A DNA stretch of 64,000 nucleotides from Formicarius rufipectus (taxonomy: Eukaryota; Chordata; Aves; Passeriformes; Formicariidae), in the NCBI GenBank assembly GCA_013399695.1, contig VXAU01002306.1, forward strand, positions 179,167 to 243,166. Reading direction: 5' to 3'. The position numbers and the translations under genes were made by a program. Below, piece by piece: positions 11,185 to 22,700 of this stretch; position 1 is the first letter of the stretch; each line of letters begins with the position of its first letter. The notes under the pieces are model-generated. The model searched no databases. It was not told the DNA's origin and saw only the letters and a program-made list of their open reading frames with translations.

Positions 11185-13433
11185 CCTTTACATACAGGAA
11201 TTGCAGACCATGATCCTGCAGACCATGATTTTTGCTGTGGACTGCCCAAACACTGCACACAAATAGACCACAGGAGTACAAGACATTTATACCTAGGAGA
11301 TTGACCACAATGTTGATCCAAGAGAAACTTGTGCTTTGGAAGTGCAATTGTTCAAGTAAACAACATATGCAGATGCAAAAAAGAGAAGATAGCCAGATTG
11401 TGGGGGGAAAAAAAAATAAAATGGCACTTTAACAACAACACCAACCAATAACAAAAGCATTGATACCAAGAAGAACAACAAAATAATAATAAAAACCAGC
11501 TCATCAATAGGACATCAAGGTGAAATGTCACAAGACAAATCTAGTCTACAGGAAGATTGTCTTTCAGGCAGGATTTCTATTGAAGTTAAAGCTGAAATCT
11601 GCCTACTTTGTCCAAGCCATGTGGCATTTTTATATAGGAAGATGCCTCTGACTGTGCCTCAAGTGGCTCTGAACACTGTGAGTGTCAGTGTGGCTCTGAA
11701 CTCTGTGAGTGTCAGTGAGATGCCAGCAGTGCTCACAGGACAGGGTCTGAAGTTGGGATGTGCCACGGGGAAGGTAGGTGGGTATTAGGAAGGATGGGTA
11801 TGAAGCTCTTGGGCAGCCTCCTTCAGCAGTCTTGCTCCAGCCATGGAATAGTGCTCCTTCAGGTAATAACCAATGGGAAAATACAACAGAAATAAATATT
11901 TTAGTTGAAAGGCAGACAGGACATTATGGTTTCTCCCACCTCTCTCTTACTGGGCCTGGAAAACTACCAAAGCACCTAATTCCCAGACCTCTCCTACCCC
12001 ACTCCTAACAAACACAATTGTTTTTGCACTCATGTAAAACCTGCAGACAAATCACAAGTTGAAGATAAAACTCTTAAGAGGAAGTTAAAAAAACAGTCCT
12101 TCCCAGTCTGACAGGTTAAGAAGAACTTGTTGATACACTCATGTCCCACATATAAACATTGTTGCTTGTGTTTTGCACCAACGTCCAAATGCCATAGGTG
12201 AAGCACTTCTGACTCTTTTCCTCTTCCCATTTTTTCCCCTCCCTTGCTCTTTTTAAAATAATTTTGTTTGTTTGGGGGAAGAGAGAAGGTAGGCAATTTC
12301 CCACTGAAATCCCCATTGACCACCTTGACAACAGAGCTTCCTGCCCCAGGCTTGTGTCCTGATAGCTCCCATGGAATTGAGACCAATGGAAACTTCAGGA
12401 CCATATTTGTCTCCAGCTTTTTGCTGCTACAGGTCATCAGAGTGTTACTCCACTCAGGGGTAGTATATGGCATGTGCTTGAACTTGACTGGAGAACAGAT
12501 TTCCATGGTATAATACACAAAGAATAAACAGACACTCAGTTTTCCAAGCCTTCAGGAGAGGCAGCTCCTGTGGGTTGGATGTCTCTTTATTTCTACATAA
12601 CAATATCTTCTTACTTTCATGATGTCAAAGTATTTTCCTCTTCTATCTTATGCACTTACCCCCACTAAAATACAATAATAAAAAAAAAAGCAAAACACAA
12701 AAACAATCAGATAATGATAGACGGTCTCTGTGGGTTATGTATCACTCCTTTAAAATTTATCATATCTGCAGTTCAAAAGCAAAAAAACCTTTTTTTTCCT
12801 ACTAAAGGGGGATTTTTATATCCAAAGACACAAAGGTAATTCTCACTGCATTGTAGCTTCAATATTTTTCTTTTTTTTTTTTTTTTTTTAACCCAACAAT
12901 GGGGAAAATATGTGATTTTTACATGCAAATGGGAAGAAAAAGCCTAAACACACCATGGGAACATGTTTAAGAAGTTGATTTATGTTTCATGCTGAGCCTT
13001 ACACCTGCAGTTCAAGCAAAACTCAACTTTGCCGCCCCACAGAGTCTAGTTTATTAGGTATCAAGGAGTCACAAGAAGCCATGTAATTAAAACTGTAATT
13101 AACTGGAAAAGGAAAGTGCCACCTGAGTTTTGAGAGGCTGTCAATTTTATTTCCATTACAGCTTTCCTTCTGCTTCTTTCGTCTGTAGGGTGCTTTCCCC
13201 ACTTCCCCTCATCTTGATAAGGAAAAACAAAGTTGGTTTTCTTTTTTATTTTTTTTCCCCTCTCTTTATTAACCAGAGAAGCCACCACATTCTCTTGCAT
13301 TTTTACTACTGGGAAAAAACCCGAGCTACTTAGTTTGGAGCTCGGCTGCAGGTTTCTCTCAGTGGCATTTGCAGCTGTGTTTGCCAACAGGTGTCAAGTG
13401 TGGTCCAGGCAGAAAAAAAAGCCCTGAAATGTC
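11185..13433. other. Non-coding sequence with small tandem motifs
   Basis: No gene was recognised. A 13-bp unit starting TGCAGACCATGAT occurs twice (11202-11214 and 11217-11229), and a 27-bp unit occurs twice at 11663-11716. Other items are an AT-rich AAC/AAT stretch at 11430-11495 and a poly-T run at about 12870-12889. A 162-codon minus-strand frame (12030-12518) is the longest in the window. It is not accompanied by recognisable domains, and other frames are open opposite it. Confidence 0.5.
11663..11716 (+). repeat. Two-copy 27-bp tandem repeat
   Basis: Two adjacent 27-bp units (11663-11689 and 11690-11716) beginning GTGGCTCTGAAC and ending GTGAGTGTCAGT. They differ at a single position (A versus T at unit position 13). 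The length is a multiple of three and an open frame runs through both units, giving a duplicated peptide, but nothing else supports a coding role. Confidence 0.85.
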
Positions 13434-13700
13434 CTACCGGCACGGGGTCAGCTGAGTTCAAAGCCCATTTTAACAAAACATAATCAACGCTCTTTAAAAA
13501 GGGGATCGGCGGTGCCTTGTTAAAATGCATGACCTCGCTGTGGCGGGCAAACCAAGGGCTGGGCGTCCCTGGATCCGGCACGTCCCTCCGAAGGCTGCGG
13601 GATCCTGACGGAGACCACCACGGCATTTCTGCAGGCAGGACGAGGCCACACGCAGCAAGGCAAAGAAACGCGGCTGGGAGAAATACGAGGCGACGTGATG
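13434..13700. promoter_or_regulatory. Isolated CpG-rich patch (possible orphan CpG island)
   Basis: By eye there are about 21 CpG dinucleotides in roughly 265 bp, with visibly higher G+C than the flanks, in a window that is otherwise strongly CpG-depleted. Open frames on both strands (13517-13846 plus, 13520-13711 minus) follow from the low stop-codon frequency of GC-rich DNA. CpG clusters of this kind in vertebrates usually mark an unmethylated promoter or enhancer. No TATA box, first exon or gene was recognised next to it, so the regulatory role is inference. Confidence 0.4.
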
Positions 13701-15585
13701 AACTTTGTCAACTCAAGAAATTAGAAGGGAAAAGGAGCCCGATCCCCTGGACAAAAAATAAAAATCTCCTGGACACTCCTGGGCTCCCTCCACCTCATGG
13801 ATCCACCAGGAGCAAAGTCCGGGGAGGATCAGAAAGAGGTGCCTGAATAAGGAGATAATTATTTTTAAAGTTTTAAAGAAGAAAAGACTTAGGTAAACTT
13901 AAAAGAAACTCACAGTAAAACATAGTTGAAGAGTACCTGAAAGGGAAAATTGACAAGAACAAAGATAGGCTCTATCCAAAGGGTCATTATGAGGGAGATT
14001 TATGAATATATATATATAAATTTTTGCACAGGAGATGTTTGTCTTAGATGGATGTATGAAAGGGGGGATCGACATTCTTTGTTCTCCATTTAACAGGTGA
14101 CAAAAACCCATCAAGTGAAGTACCAGCCTTGAGAAGGGAAGCTATTATTGCGAAAAGCAATTTTCCTTAGGTGTCATTCTGATAGGTTTGGGGTATTTTT
14201 TCCCCAGCCTTAAATATCCTCTCCCCTCCTGAAACAGCTCCAGCTTGCAAGGCAAAGGTCTCGGGACCCTCTGGATTTGAAGGTAGATCTCGATCAGAAC
14301 TAATTTGGGGAAGTGAGCCGGAGGTACCTGCAGCAGATGACACACAGGGCTCAGCTTCTTATTCAGCTACAAGTCAGCAGGGGCACCCCCTGACCATCTG
14401 TGGTCTATAAATTACAGTAACACCAGCACACGCTGCTTGTAAATCACCAATGAACAGGCTTTACCTTATGACACATTACATGAACCCTGTTGGATATTCC
14501 AATAAACTCCCATAAACCATCTGATATAAACTCTGGATTATATTTCTTTGGGGGGCAGGAGAAAAACCTTGGCTTTTCTGCACTTGCACAAACTTCTGGG
14601 TGAAGTGAAGGTGCGACCTGAGCTGTGTTGTGTGTTTGTGTGCCATGTTTTCTTACTAAAGAGATTTTCTCCCCTCTGTCTTCATTATTACGATATATAT
14701 TTCACTTTCCAAGTGTGCATCAGCCTTGAGGTAACCAGGGTTGTCACTCTCCTGTAAAAAAGAAGAGCCCACTCATTTGAAAAATGCAATTTTATGTAAG
14801 CCAGCATGACCTGTCCTCCAACCTTGCTGCACCAAACATAGGTAGATTAATGGGAAAGGCTCACCTCCATCCTTTCCTCTTGGAAGAGCTGGAAGACCCA
14901 ACCTATGACCCGAAATCCTTGGGTAGCTCTTACCTAACATGATGGAACCCATTTCTGCAAGGAGATAGTATGAGCAGATGTTTTGGCATGTGATGTTGCT
15001 GGCACTTCAAACTTTCTCCAAAGACTTGACAAAGGACTGCTTTTAATAATTACATTAGTAAGCCCTGCATTTAGCCCGTCATCTGGAACAAAAAAAAAAT
15101 ATGTAAAATAAGTTTTTCAGATCATGGGGGATATGCCAAGTAAACAATCTGATAAGTGTTATTTGACCATCCTTTTTCTTTTTTTTTTTTTTTTTTGCTG
15201 ATGATGCACAACCATGCACTGTGTCACAACTCCTTGGCAAGTTCCTTCATCGAATGTGAAATCCCAACCCCTCCCAGGAGGCAGTAGGAGCCTTTCAGCC
15301 GTCTTAGTCATGCATAGCATGAGTCTCCTAAGGCGACATTATTTTTAACTGGGTCTCTTAAGGCCATAGAGGGTGACTGCTCATCACGCTCTGTGTGGGT
15401 GTGTGGGTGCACGCCTGCATCAGCACATGCTTTAAACTCTTTGGGGGACTGCAATCAAACTGCACAGATATTCCCACCTCATGGAGACAGGGAACCAAGG
15501 CAACTGTGTCTGCCTCCCCTCATGGCAGTGGGATGAACTCAGTTGTCTGTAGACATCAGAGAATCCACACCTGCAAGAGCAATCT
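13701..15585. other. Non-coding unique sequence, no gene recognised
   Basis: No exon was recognised. It contains an (AT)n run at about 14006-14020, an A run at about 15091-15099 and a T run at about 15179-15197. The block at 14390-14560 is even in composition and repeat-free, so it could be a conserved element, but this cannot be judged from one sequence. Confidence 0.5.
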
Positions 15586-15669
15586 GAGGTAGACTGCCCT
15601 GCCCTGCTGCAGTTGTGAGCATTCAGTAAATTAGTCCCTTCTAACTCAACATATTCCATGATTCTGTAA
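15586..15669 (+). mobile_element. CR1 LINE 3' end (diverged)
   Basis: The segment ends in the CR1 3' signature: TCCCTTCTAACTCAAC at about 15626-15641, followed by the terminal motif ATTCCATGATTCTGTA. Upstream, the CTGCCCTGCCCTGCTGCAG stretch fits the CR1 3' untranslated region. It lies on the plus strand, is heavily 5'-truncated and is more diverged than the copy at 2850-2917. The 5' limit is approximate. Confidence 0.8.
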
Positions 15670-16040
15670 TACTTACACCAGGACCACCAGCATTACATGA
15701 TCCCAGTGTTGCCCAGCAAGGCTGCACCTGACTTTGAACAGTTTGAGGAGCAATTTTTGACTCACCAGGAATGCACATTTGTAGCATTTATTGAATCTAA
15801 GTTAAGCCTGTCTATTTAGTTCAGTTTCAGAAAAAATCAGTCAATACAATAAAATTGATTTTAAAATCTATTTTGCTCAGAAAAAAGCCCACCTCTATTT
15901 GGATGTTACTTTAAATTTTCCTGGGCAAAAAAATAAAAGATACTTTAATATAGAAATATAATTAATATTTGTCAGCTCAGGAAAATACCCTGTGATTTCT
16001 GGGCAGGGAATTTTTGCTTTCTAAACATTTAAATGTAACA
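15670..16040. other. AT-rich spacer between CR1 tail and SINE
   Basis: About 370 bp of AT-rich unique sequence with no recognisable exon or repeat family. It separates the CR1 end from the tRNA/CR1 chimeric SINE. Confidence 0.5.
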
Positions 16041-16195
16041 CTGAGCTCAGCTCGGTTGGTGCATGATGCTAACAATGCCAAAGTTGTGGGTTTAATCCCT
16101 GCATGGGCTATTCACTTCAGAATTGGATTCGATGGTCCTTGTGGATCCCTTCCAACTCAGAATGTTATGGAATTTAGCAATTCTGTAATTTGTAA
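16041..16195 (+). mobile_element. tRNA-Ile/CR1 chimeric SINE (TguSINE1-like)
   Basis: The first 70 bp resemble a degraded tRNA-Ile gene. GCTCAGCTCGGTTGGT at 16045-16060 matches the A-box region, and GGTTTAATCCC at 16089-16099 matches the B box (consensus GGTTCGANNCC), followed by GCATGGGC like the acceptor-stem 3' side. Without a break the sequence continues into a CR1-type 3' end: GGATTCGATGGTCCTTGTGG, TCCCTTCCAACTCAG and the terminal AATTCTGTAAT. This is a non-autonomous element transcribed by RNA polymerase III and copied by CR1 machinery through the shared tail. The same architecture is known for TguSINE1 of passerine birds. The terminal repeats and several tRNA positions are decayed, so the copy is old and inactive. 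Confidence 0.8.
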
Positions 16196-18800
16196 GGCGC
16201 ATCCTTGCAGCACTTTTCCATCCAGCAAGTGAACCCAAAGCCTCACTCTTCACAGCAAGACAGAGGGCAGTCCCAAAATCAGATCTGGGCATCGTGGCAT
16301 TGAGGACCTCCTGGACTCACCCAAGAAGATCCCCCCCCTTCACCTCTCAGCTGTTCAGCCTCTCTTTTTACCTTTCCACTGCCCTCTCCTTCCATCCATC
16401 CATCCATCCCTTTCTGTGCACTCTGACAAGAAGTGATAGTGCTCTTTCTGTTTTTTAACAGGATTTGGAAAGCGTTCAAGTGCCTGACTAAGTGGTTGGA
16501 AACAAGGAAGCAGAAGGATGTTTTGGCATCCTGTGATGTGTGCATGAAGAGCATAGACACAAACACATTGAATGCACATACTGTAAAACAAGATTACAAG
16601 GAAAGTACGAACTAATAAAAGCCTATTAAAACATCATGGAAGCCATTGCTGCTCTCCTGCATGCCTATGTGTAAAAACTCCAAATAATTCACCTGAATGT
16701 GCAGTTCAAACATGACTGCTCGCAGATATAACTTTCAGCAAGCTTTAAATGCATAATGCCATGCTGTAATTAATGTAGCCTATCCTAAAATTTGAGGGAT
16801 TTATTGATACTGGCAGAAACATTTGTAAATAACTTGGGGAAGTTCATGACATACCTTCCGTGTCAAGGGATTTAATTCATTTTTTTCCCATTTTTTTCCC
16901 CCCTCAGCTACCATCAATAAATTCATTCAGAGCCCTTACCATACTACAATAAATGTTGTTGGAAGTCCTCTGTAGAAAGTTTGAGGAAAGTACCAGTGTG
17001 GAGAAAGAGCCTCGTTGTGTTTTCATTTGTTTTGTTCTCTTTCACTTATAATGAAATATAAATAACCATGTCCGAGGGGATTGCTTTTGAGGTCTGTAGT
17101 AAAATTAAAAGCCAAAGCAGACCATAGACTGCAAAAAAGGATTTAATCTATATTCTCCAGGTAAATCTATGGCCATTTTTCTCCTGCCTGAGTGCCCAGT
17201 AGGTGCAAGAGCTGGAATATTATCTATCAGTACAATCACGCTTGCACATATGGAGATGTTACATCTTGTATAAGACCAACTAATATGGTTGGGGAAAAAA
17301 ATATTTCAACACAGCCTTTTTCTGGAATAATGAAGGTGTCAACACTTTCATTTTGGGAAAGGTACTGGTTTGTTGGGTTGCCAAGGAATAAGAGACAAAT
17401 CCCAATTTTGTGGTGCATGTTCCTCATGTCCTTCAATCACCACAATTGTAAAACTTGGCTGTGACCCTACGCACAAATATTTAAAATTCATACAATAAGA
17501 AGGGTGAGAAATATCCCATCATTTTACTCATAGAGAGTTTCAATACCTGAGGTCTGCGTGGTGTCAGCACATGGTCACATCATCCCAGAGCATCAGATGG
17601 CTGGTTGTTCTGCTGTTACCAAGCTGCACCTACATAGGTTAGTGGCACGAACTGCCACATGTTCCCCCTCTCCTGCTCTTCACATTTCTCTATGGTTTCT
17701 CCAAACATTGTAAAGAGTTTCTTGTGTGGGACTACTTCATAATTTTCACCTGTGAATACATTTATTTGTACATATTTAAATATAAGGGATTAAATACGGT
17801 AAGACAAAAGTATAATATTTAGTTTAGGAAGTTGTTCAGGTTTTTGTTTTTGTTTTGGTTTTGCTTTTTTTGTTTGTTTGGGTTTTTTTTGTTAGTTTGT
17901 TTGTTTTTAAATGCCTTTTTTTTTTCATCTATTTCTTCCTAGGGCCTAAATTTGAAATACTTATCTGACATGACAACCATATCAGTTGCTTTTACAAAAA
18001 AAAGGGGCTAACAATACTTGAAAAAGTACCCCAAAATGTACTTTTGAGTTATTTGTTTCATTGATTTGAATGTACTGGATATGTTTCAAACCTCAAACAG
18101 AGACACACTGAGGCACCTACAGCTCTACTTCAAACACTGGAGTGCCTCTGCCCTCTCCATGTCCCTTCCCATTATAGAGCATCAAACAACCCAATGTTTC
18201 CTCACACTTTACTCTGCCACAGCACCAAACATTGCCAACAGAACAGTGTCTCCAACTTATTGTCCACAAGCTCCATCTCCAGCGAACTATGACTTTAATG
18301 TTTCGGAAAAAAAGGGTATTTTAGGTTCTATCATGCTGTGATTCCTGTTTCATGTAGGGAGAAAGAAGGGAGGTGCTGACCAAATGAAAAAGGGACTTTT
18401 CCCCTCCAAGACTGAGGAAGAATAAATTGTCAGGAAGATAAGACCTCTTCGCCAACTCCTGTCTGGCTGTGGTGAGGACGGGGTGACCAATGGAAATGGG
18501 CATCCCTCTTACTGTGAGTGCCAGAAATGGAATTAAATATGGTGTGTGGTTTCTCACCTTCCCCCACTGTTTTTATCTGCTTTTTTATACTTCAGTGCCT
18601 TCACAGATAATGGCAAAAAATTATAAAAAATATTATAGTGTAATAAACCACCTCTCAAACTTGTTTAAGTGCCCAACTTCAGATTGATGCCTTCAGGGTG
18701 AGGCAGGGTACCAGGGATGTGAGCTGAAGTTGCCATCTGAGGTGCATGGAGAAGACCGACAGCAAGTGCAATCCACCAGATCACTGTCTTCCCTTCCTGT
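16196..18800. other. Non-coding sequence with simple repeats
   Basis: No gene was recognised. It contains a (TCCA)n run at 16390-16410 and a T/G-rich (TTTG)n-like tract at about 17841-17926. A pyrimidine-AACAG acceptor-like site ends at 16461, but no convincing exon follows. Confidence 0.55.
17841..17926. repeat. (TTTG)n-like simple repeat
   Basis: T/G-rich tract made of TTTG and TTTTG units, interrupted by short T runs. It is similar in type to the tract at 11031-11184. Confidence 0.85.
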
Positions 18801-19508
18801 CTTTTTTTAATGAGCCTTTTTTTTTTTTCCTTGCAGGGACATGGATAAAACTGATACTGCTGCAGGGAAGAGAAAAATAATATCCACAAACAAACCCAGG
18901 AACAGGCATTTTTGTTGCAGGGAAGTGCAGCGTCTTACCCATGGGAAGTGGAGCTCCTTACTCCAGTTCAGCTTTCTCCCAGCCTCGGTCCCCACAGCAC
19001 CCAGGAAAGTCCTGCTGGGCCCCTGAAGCCCCCCAGGAGCAGCATGAGGAGCCTGTTGTGTCACCATCAGAGGGCTGAAGTTGTCAGCTGCACAGATGAA
19101 GAACCTGAGGTTGGCTGTCGCAGCACTCTGAGCTCAGGAGGGGTTTGGAGGAATGCAAGCTGGGATTACATAAAACACTGACTCATGCTGAGAAATCACG
19201 AGTTTTGAAAGTTTCAGCTGAGGAACGAGCAAAACCTCAAGCTGCATGTCGCTTACAAATCAACAGGAACCGGGGGATGCTGGGGACCTCTGAAAATCTG
19301 GTCTTGGACTTCTTTTTGAAGTTCTGCCACTACACCCAGGAGGAACCAAGAGCCGTGTATCTCTGTCAGGGGGAAGATATGGCCCTTCGTTATTCCGAGG
19401 GAGGTTGATGTGGGCATTTCAGCTTCAGCCATTGGAAAGAACTCCCTGAGACAGAGTAAACAAGTTAATTTTTTTCCCTCTACTTTTTTTTTTTTTTTTT
19501 TTTTGCAG
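18801..19508. other. Non-coding sequence with two acceptor-like sites
   Basis: A T-rich run ending CCTTGCAG (AG at 18835-18836) and a longer T run ending TTTTGCAG (AG at 19507-19508) both resemble strong vertebrate 3' splice sites. The intervening sequence is somewhat GC-richer than its surroundings and has several short open frames on both strands without recognisable products. Poly-T tracts produce such sites by chance, so this is only suggestive. Confidence 0.3.
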
Positions 19509-19715
19509 TACCGGGAACGATATCGAAAAGTACGTCATCCAGAATATTTACTTTTTGTCAGGATATCTAAGCATGCAGATTTTTGTGGTTTCGTTTGCTG
19601 GGCAGAAATGGTTGTGGATTTTGGCAGTCTGAGCTGGTCTATGGTTTCTGTGAATGTCTGGATGTGGTTCTTCCTGGGGCATTATGGGTTACTCAAATCG
19701 TGTCCCATTATACAG
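19509..19715 (+). other. Exon-like open segment of 69 codons, unproven
   Basis: The segment is preceded by about 20 T followed by GCAG and is followed by CAG|GTAATT, an acceptable 5' splice site. It is 207 bp, an exact multiple of three, and open in the frame that starts at the first base. The conceptual product begins YRERYRKVRHPEY and later has a hydrophobic, Trp-rich stretch. I recognise no family. A second frame is also open across part of it, and an open 207-bp stretch is not rare by chance, so a coding role is unlikely without transcript or conservation evidence. Confidence 0.2.
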
Positions 19716-22700
19716 GTAATTTGTGTACCACAAAGATGGTGTGTACATATGCAAAAGAAGTACAAAACCAAGACTTCCTGCCATGTGTTAGAAACACTGG
19801 CCAAAATTGTTTCACTGTGATATTTAAATCAGACTTCTAAAATCCATGCTTGGAGACATATGCAAGCGGTTGATTTTTGGATCCTTTACCATTTTCTCTC
19901 TTTCCTCTTATTTACAGTTGATACTCAGCATCTCTCACACACACACAGTTAAATTGTTCAAGGGCTTAACTAAAGCACTGGTTGCCTGGTTATGTTGGTC
20001 CAAATTTAAAAATTTGCTGCCTGCTTTCAAGTTTTAGCTCTCTTTTCTCTGAATCGCAGTCTCTCTCTCTCTCTCCTCCCTCAAACACACTGATGGAAAA
20101 AATGAAGATGTAAAGATGGGCTGTTCATTTTCAGCCAGATTGCTATTTAAACATGACATCAGGAAAAGAAGAGTGTTAGAAACACAGTTGTACATGAGGC
20201 ATACCAACCATCATGTTTGGGCTGCCTCTATATCACTGCAGTTATGCATCAGCCAGCCCCAGCAGAGCTGTATGAGGCCAGAGGGAAGTGTAGCTAATGG
20301 AGAAAAACTATTGGTAAATTGCACGCCTTTCAACCTTGCACAACGGGATAAAATAAATATGGATTAGTGCTGGGGTCAAAGTTTTTATTACATGAAGTAC
20401 TAGATGTGCAAGTGCCTGAGTTTCTGATGTCAGAAAAAAGAACAAAGTGTATAAATGCACACATACAGATATGTATATATATACCAAATATTTATATATA
20501 TTTGTGTGAGCCTTTTTGTTTTGCAAAGCTCCTTTCAACATGCTCCCAGCTAATTTCTCAGTCTCTGCATTGCAATTGCTAACAATTTAATCACCTTGTA
20601 AACTTCTGTGGTGACTAACACTGCATCTATGCTTTTGGCACATCATGGTCACAAGTTGTTTTAGCAACAGCAGTATGTAAAGCAGACACACTATTTGTGA
20701 GGCTCAGAGCCCTTAAAAATCATTCCTTTCTCTCTGGGCTATAGACATTCCTGAGCACTCATGATGCAGCTGCTGAGCTGCTGGACAGCCCACATATGGC
20801 CGTGTGCTGAACAATAGCAACTCGCTGTTGTTCTTGTTAGAGGCATCACCATATGTGTTTATTAGAAACAGCAATGAAATGATGACGGGTGTCTTCAGCT
20901 ATCCCCACTGCTTGGGGATGAGGAAACCAAGGGAGGGATAAAATCAGAGGGTTCTCCCCACCTTTGGGGGAGCTGGACAGTGGGGCAGTGCAGTCCCACT
21001 CTTTAGGGAAGCATGGATGTTTATTTATTGGTAATGTTGCCAAATTACTACTGGTCCTATAAATGGACACAGAGCAGCCTACGTCCTCTCTTTTTCTGAT
21101 TTATTAGAGAATTGTTGTAAACACAGAAAAACTGAATCCTGAAAGGGTTGGCATCTAAAGTCCTGTTCCACCAGGGCCCACCTGTGAACAACCTGCTCTG
21201 AGTCATGTGGGAGAAACATCCCAGCACTTTCAGATGCTTTAGGTCAGGACCACACTTGGTATATACTTCCATCACAAACACAACCAGATAGGTGGGATCA
21301 CCCTCATTGGACTGTCTTGAAATCACTGCCAAATTACAGAAATTTGGGCTGGGCACTTAGCATTTTTCAGATGGAAGGGGTGAAGTGGGCATCAGGAGCC
21401 CAGAGAAACTTAGAAATGGTCTAAGGCTGTTTTGGCATCTGTGCAGAGACAAGGGAGTCCGAGGGAAGGGGTGTTCAAAGCTGAAAGTGAAGTTGAACTA
21501 AGACAGTCAACCTGAATTTCTAAATCCTCATATTTCAGGTTCTATAGTATTTCTCTATACTTCCAATATTTGCTAAAAGCAAGAAGAAAGGAAAAATAAA
21601 CTTTGCCAGCAGACCCAGCAGTTAGTAATATGATTTATCTAAATATGAAGGACAACATAGTTTTGATATCCTTGATTGTTATAAACTGTTTGCAGGTACT
21701 TGGAAATCAATGGAATCATGCTCAAAGCGAGATGTGAACCTCTACACACATAATCCATACCTTTTCATGTTCAAATGTTGGGATTTTTTTCTTGAAAATT
21801 AATAGTTTCCTTCTTGATGTCTTTTTGAGATCAAAATAACAAATCCTAAGCACTATAGGGAAAAAAAGAAAAGGCAACAAAACACAGCCAGCTTAAAAAA
21901 TGAGTTTGCAATGCTGGGTTATACTGGTTTCACTGCAACCTTCCAACTGTGGTAGGAATACCATTTGCACTCTTACTTGACATCTTTTTTACTTCCTACC
22001 CATAAAAGTAAACAATTCTAGATGATGTTTTACATCCTTGAAAAGTTCCCAAAACAGGATTTTCCACTGAGGCTGCAACTCCCTTGGCTTGCATTTTCTT
22101 TCGTCTTTTCTGTAGCACAAATCAGTTTTGTGACTATACCAAAACTGCAATGCTAACCTCTGCGATGTTTAATTATATTGCTAACAGAACAAATTGTGTA
22201 GTTACTTAAAACTCAGCAAAGTCCCTACCTTATCCCCCCATTTGCACATAAGCTACTTTTTCCAGCCTATTGTTTTCTCCAAACAAAAATTCAAACTAAC
22301 TTTTTCTTTTGAATGAACCCATCCACTACTTCTCCACTTATCAATTTGGAAATGTTGCTGTATTGGTTTCACACAGTTTGACAACTTTGTTTTGAATGGA
22401 TCTTTGTCTTATTTTGTCAGAAGTCGTTTTTCAGCAAACACCTTAATTCTGCTTCCTTTCAGTTATTGTCTCCTGAAATTATCAGCATGTGAGTTAAAAA
22501 TAATATGTTTACACCTTTTGAAGGGCAACAGCGGATCAGACAACTTTTTGTACTTCATATTTATTATCAGTAATCCCCATCCTGCACCTACAAAAGGCAT
22601 TCAGGGCTTTGCCATTGAGCAAAATAAAAGCAGGATGAGACCATATGGTTCTTGTTAAACAAGCCTCATCTTCCTATTGTTGATACTTATCTCCAAAATA

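Noticed and set aside
11181..11197. Splice acceptor after the TTTG tract
   Set aside because: Any T-rich repeat followed by CAG mimics an acceptor; no exon with coding character or donor follows.
11020..11347. Phe/Cys-rich membrane-protein-like frames and Lys/Gln-rich antisense frames
   Set aside because: They are translations of the (TTTG)n-like low-complexity tract at 11031-11184.
12030..12518. Longest open frame in the window (162 codons, minus strand)
   Set aside because: No domain, signal peptide or family resemblance is visible, the plus strand is also open at 12268-12513, and no splice or promoter context supports it.
13517..13846. Arg-rich open frame in the CpG patch as a coding exon
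   Set aside because: GC-rich DNA lowers stop-codon frequency, frames are open on both strands, and the product resembles nothing known.
16041..16110. Functional tRNA-Ile gene
   Set aside because: The tRNA-like part is decayed, lacks an intact cloverleaf and continues directly into a CR1 tail, so it is a SINE head.
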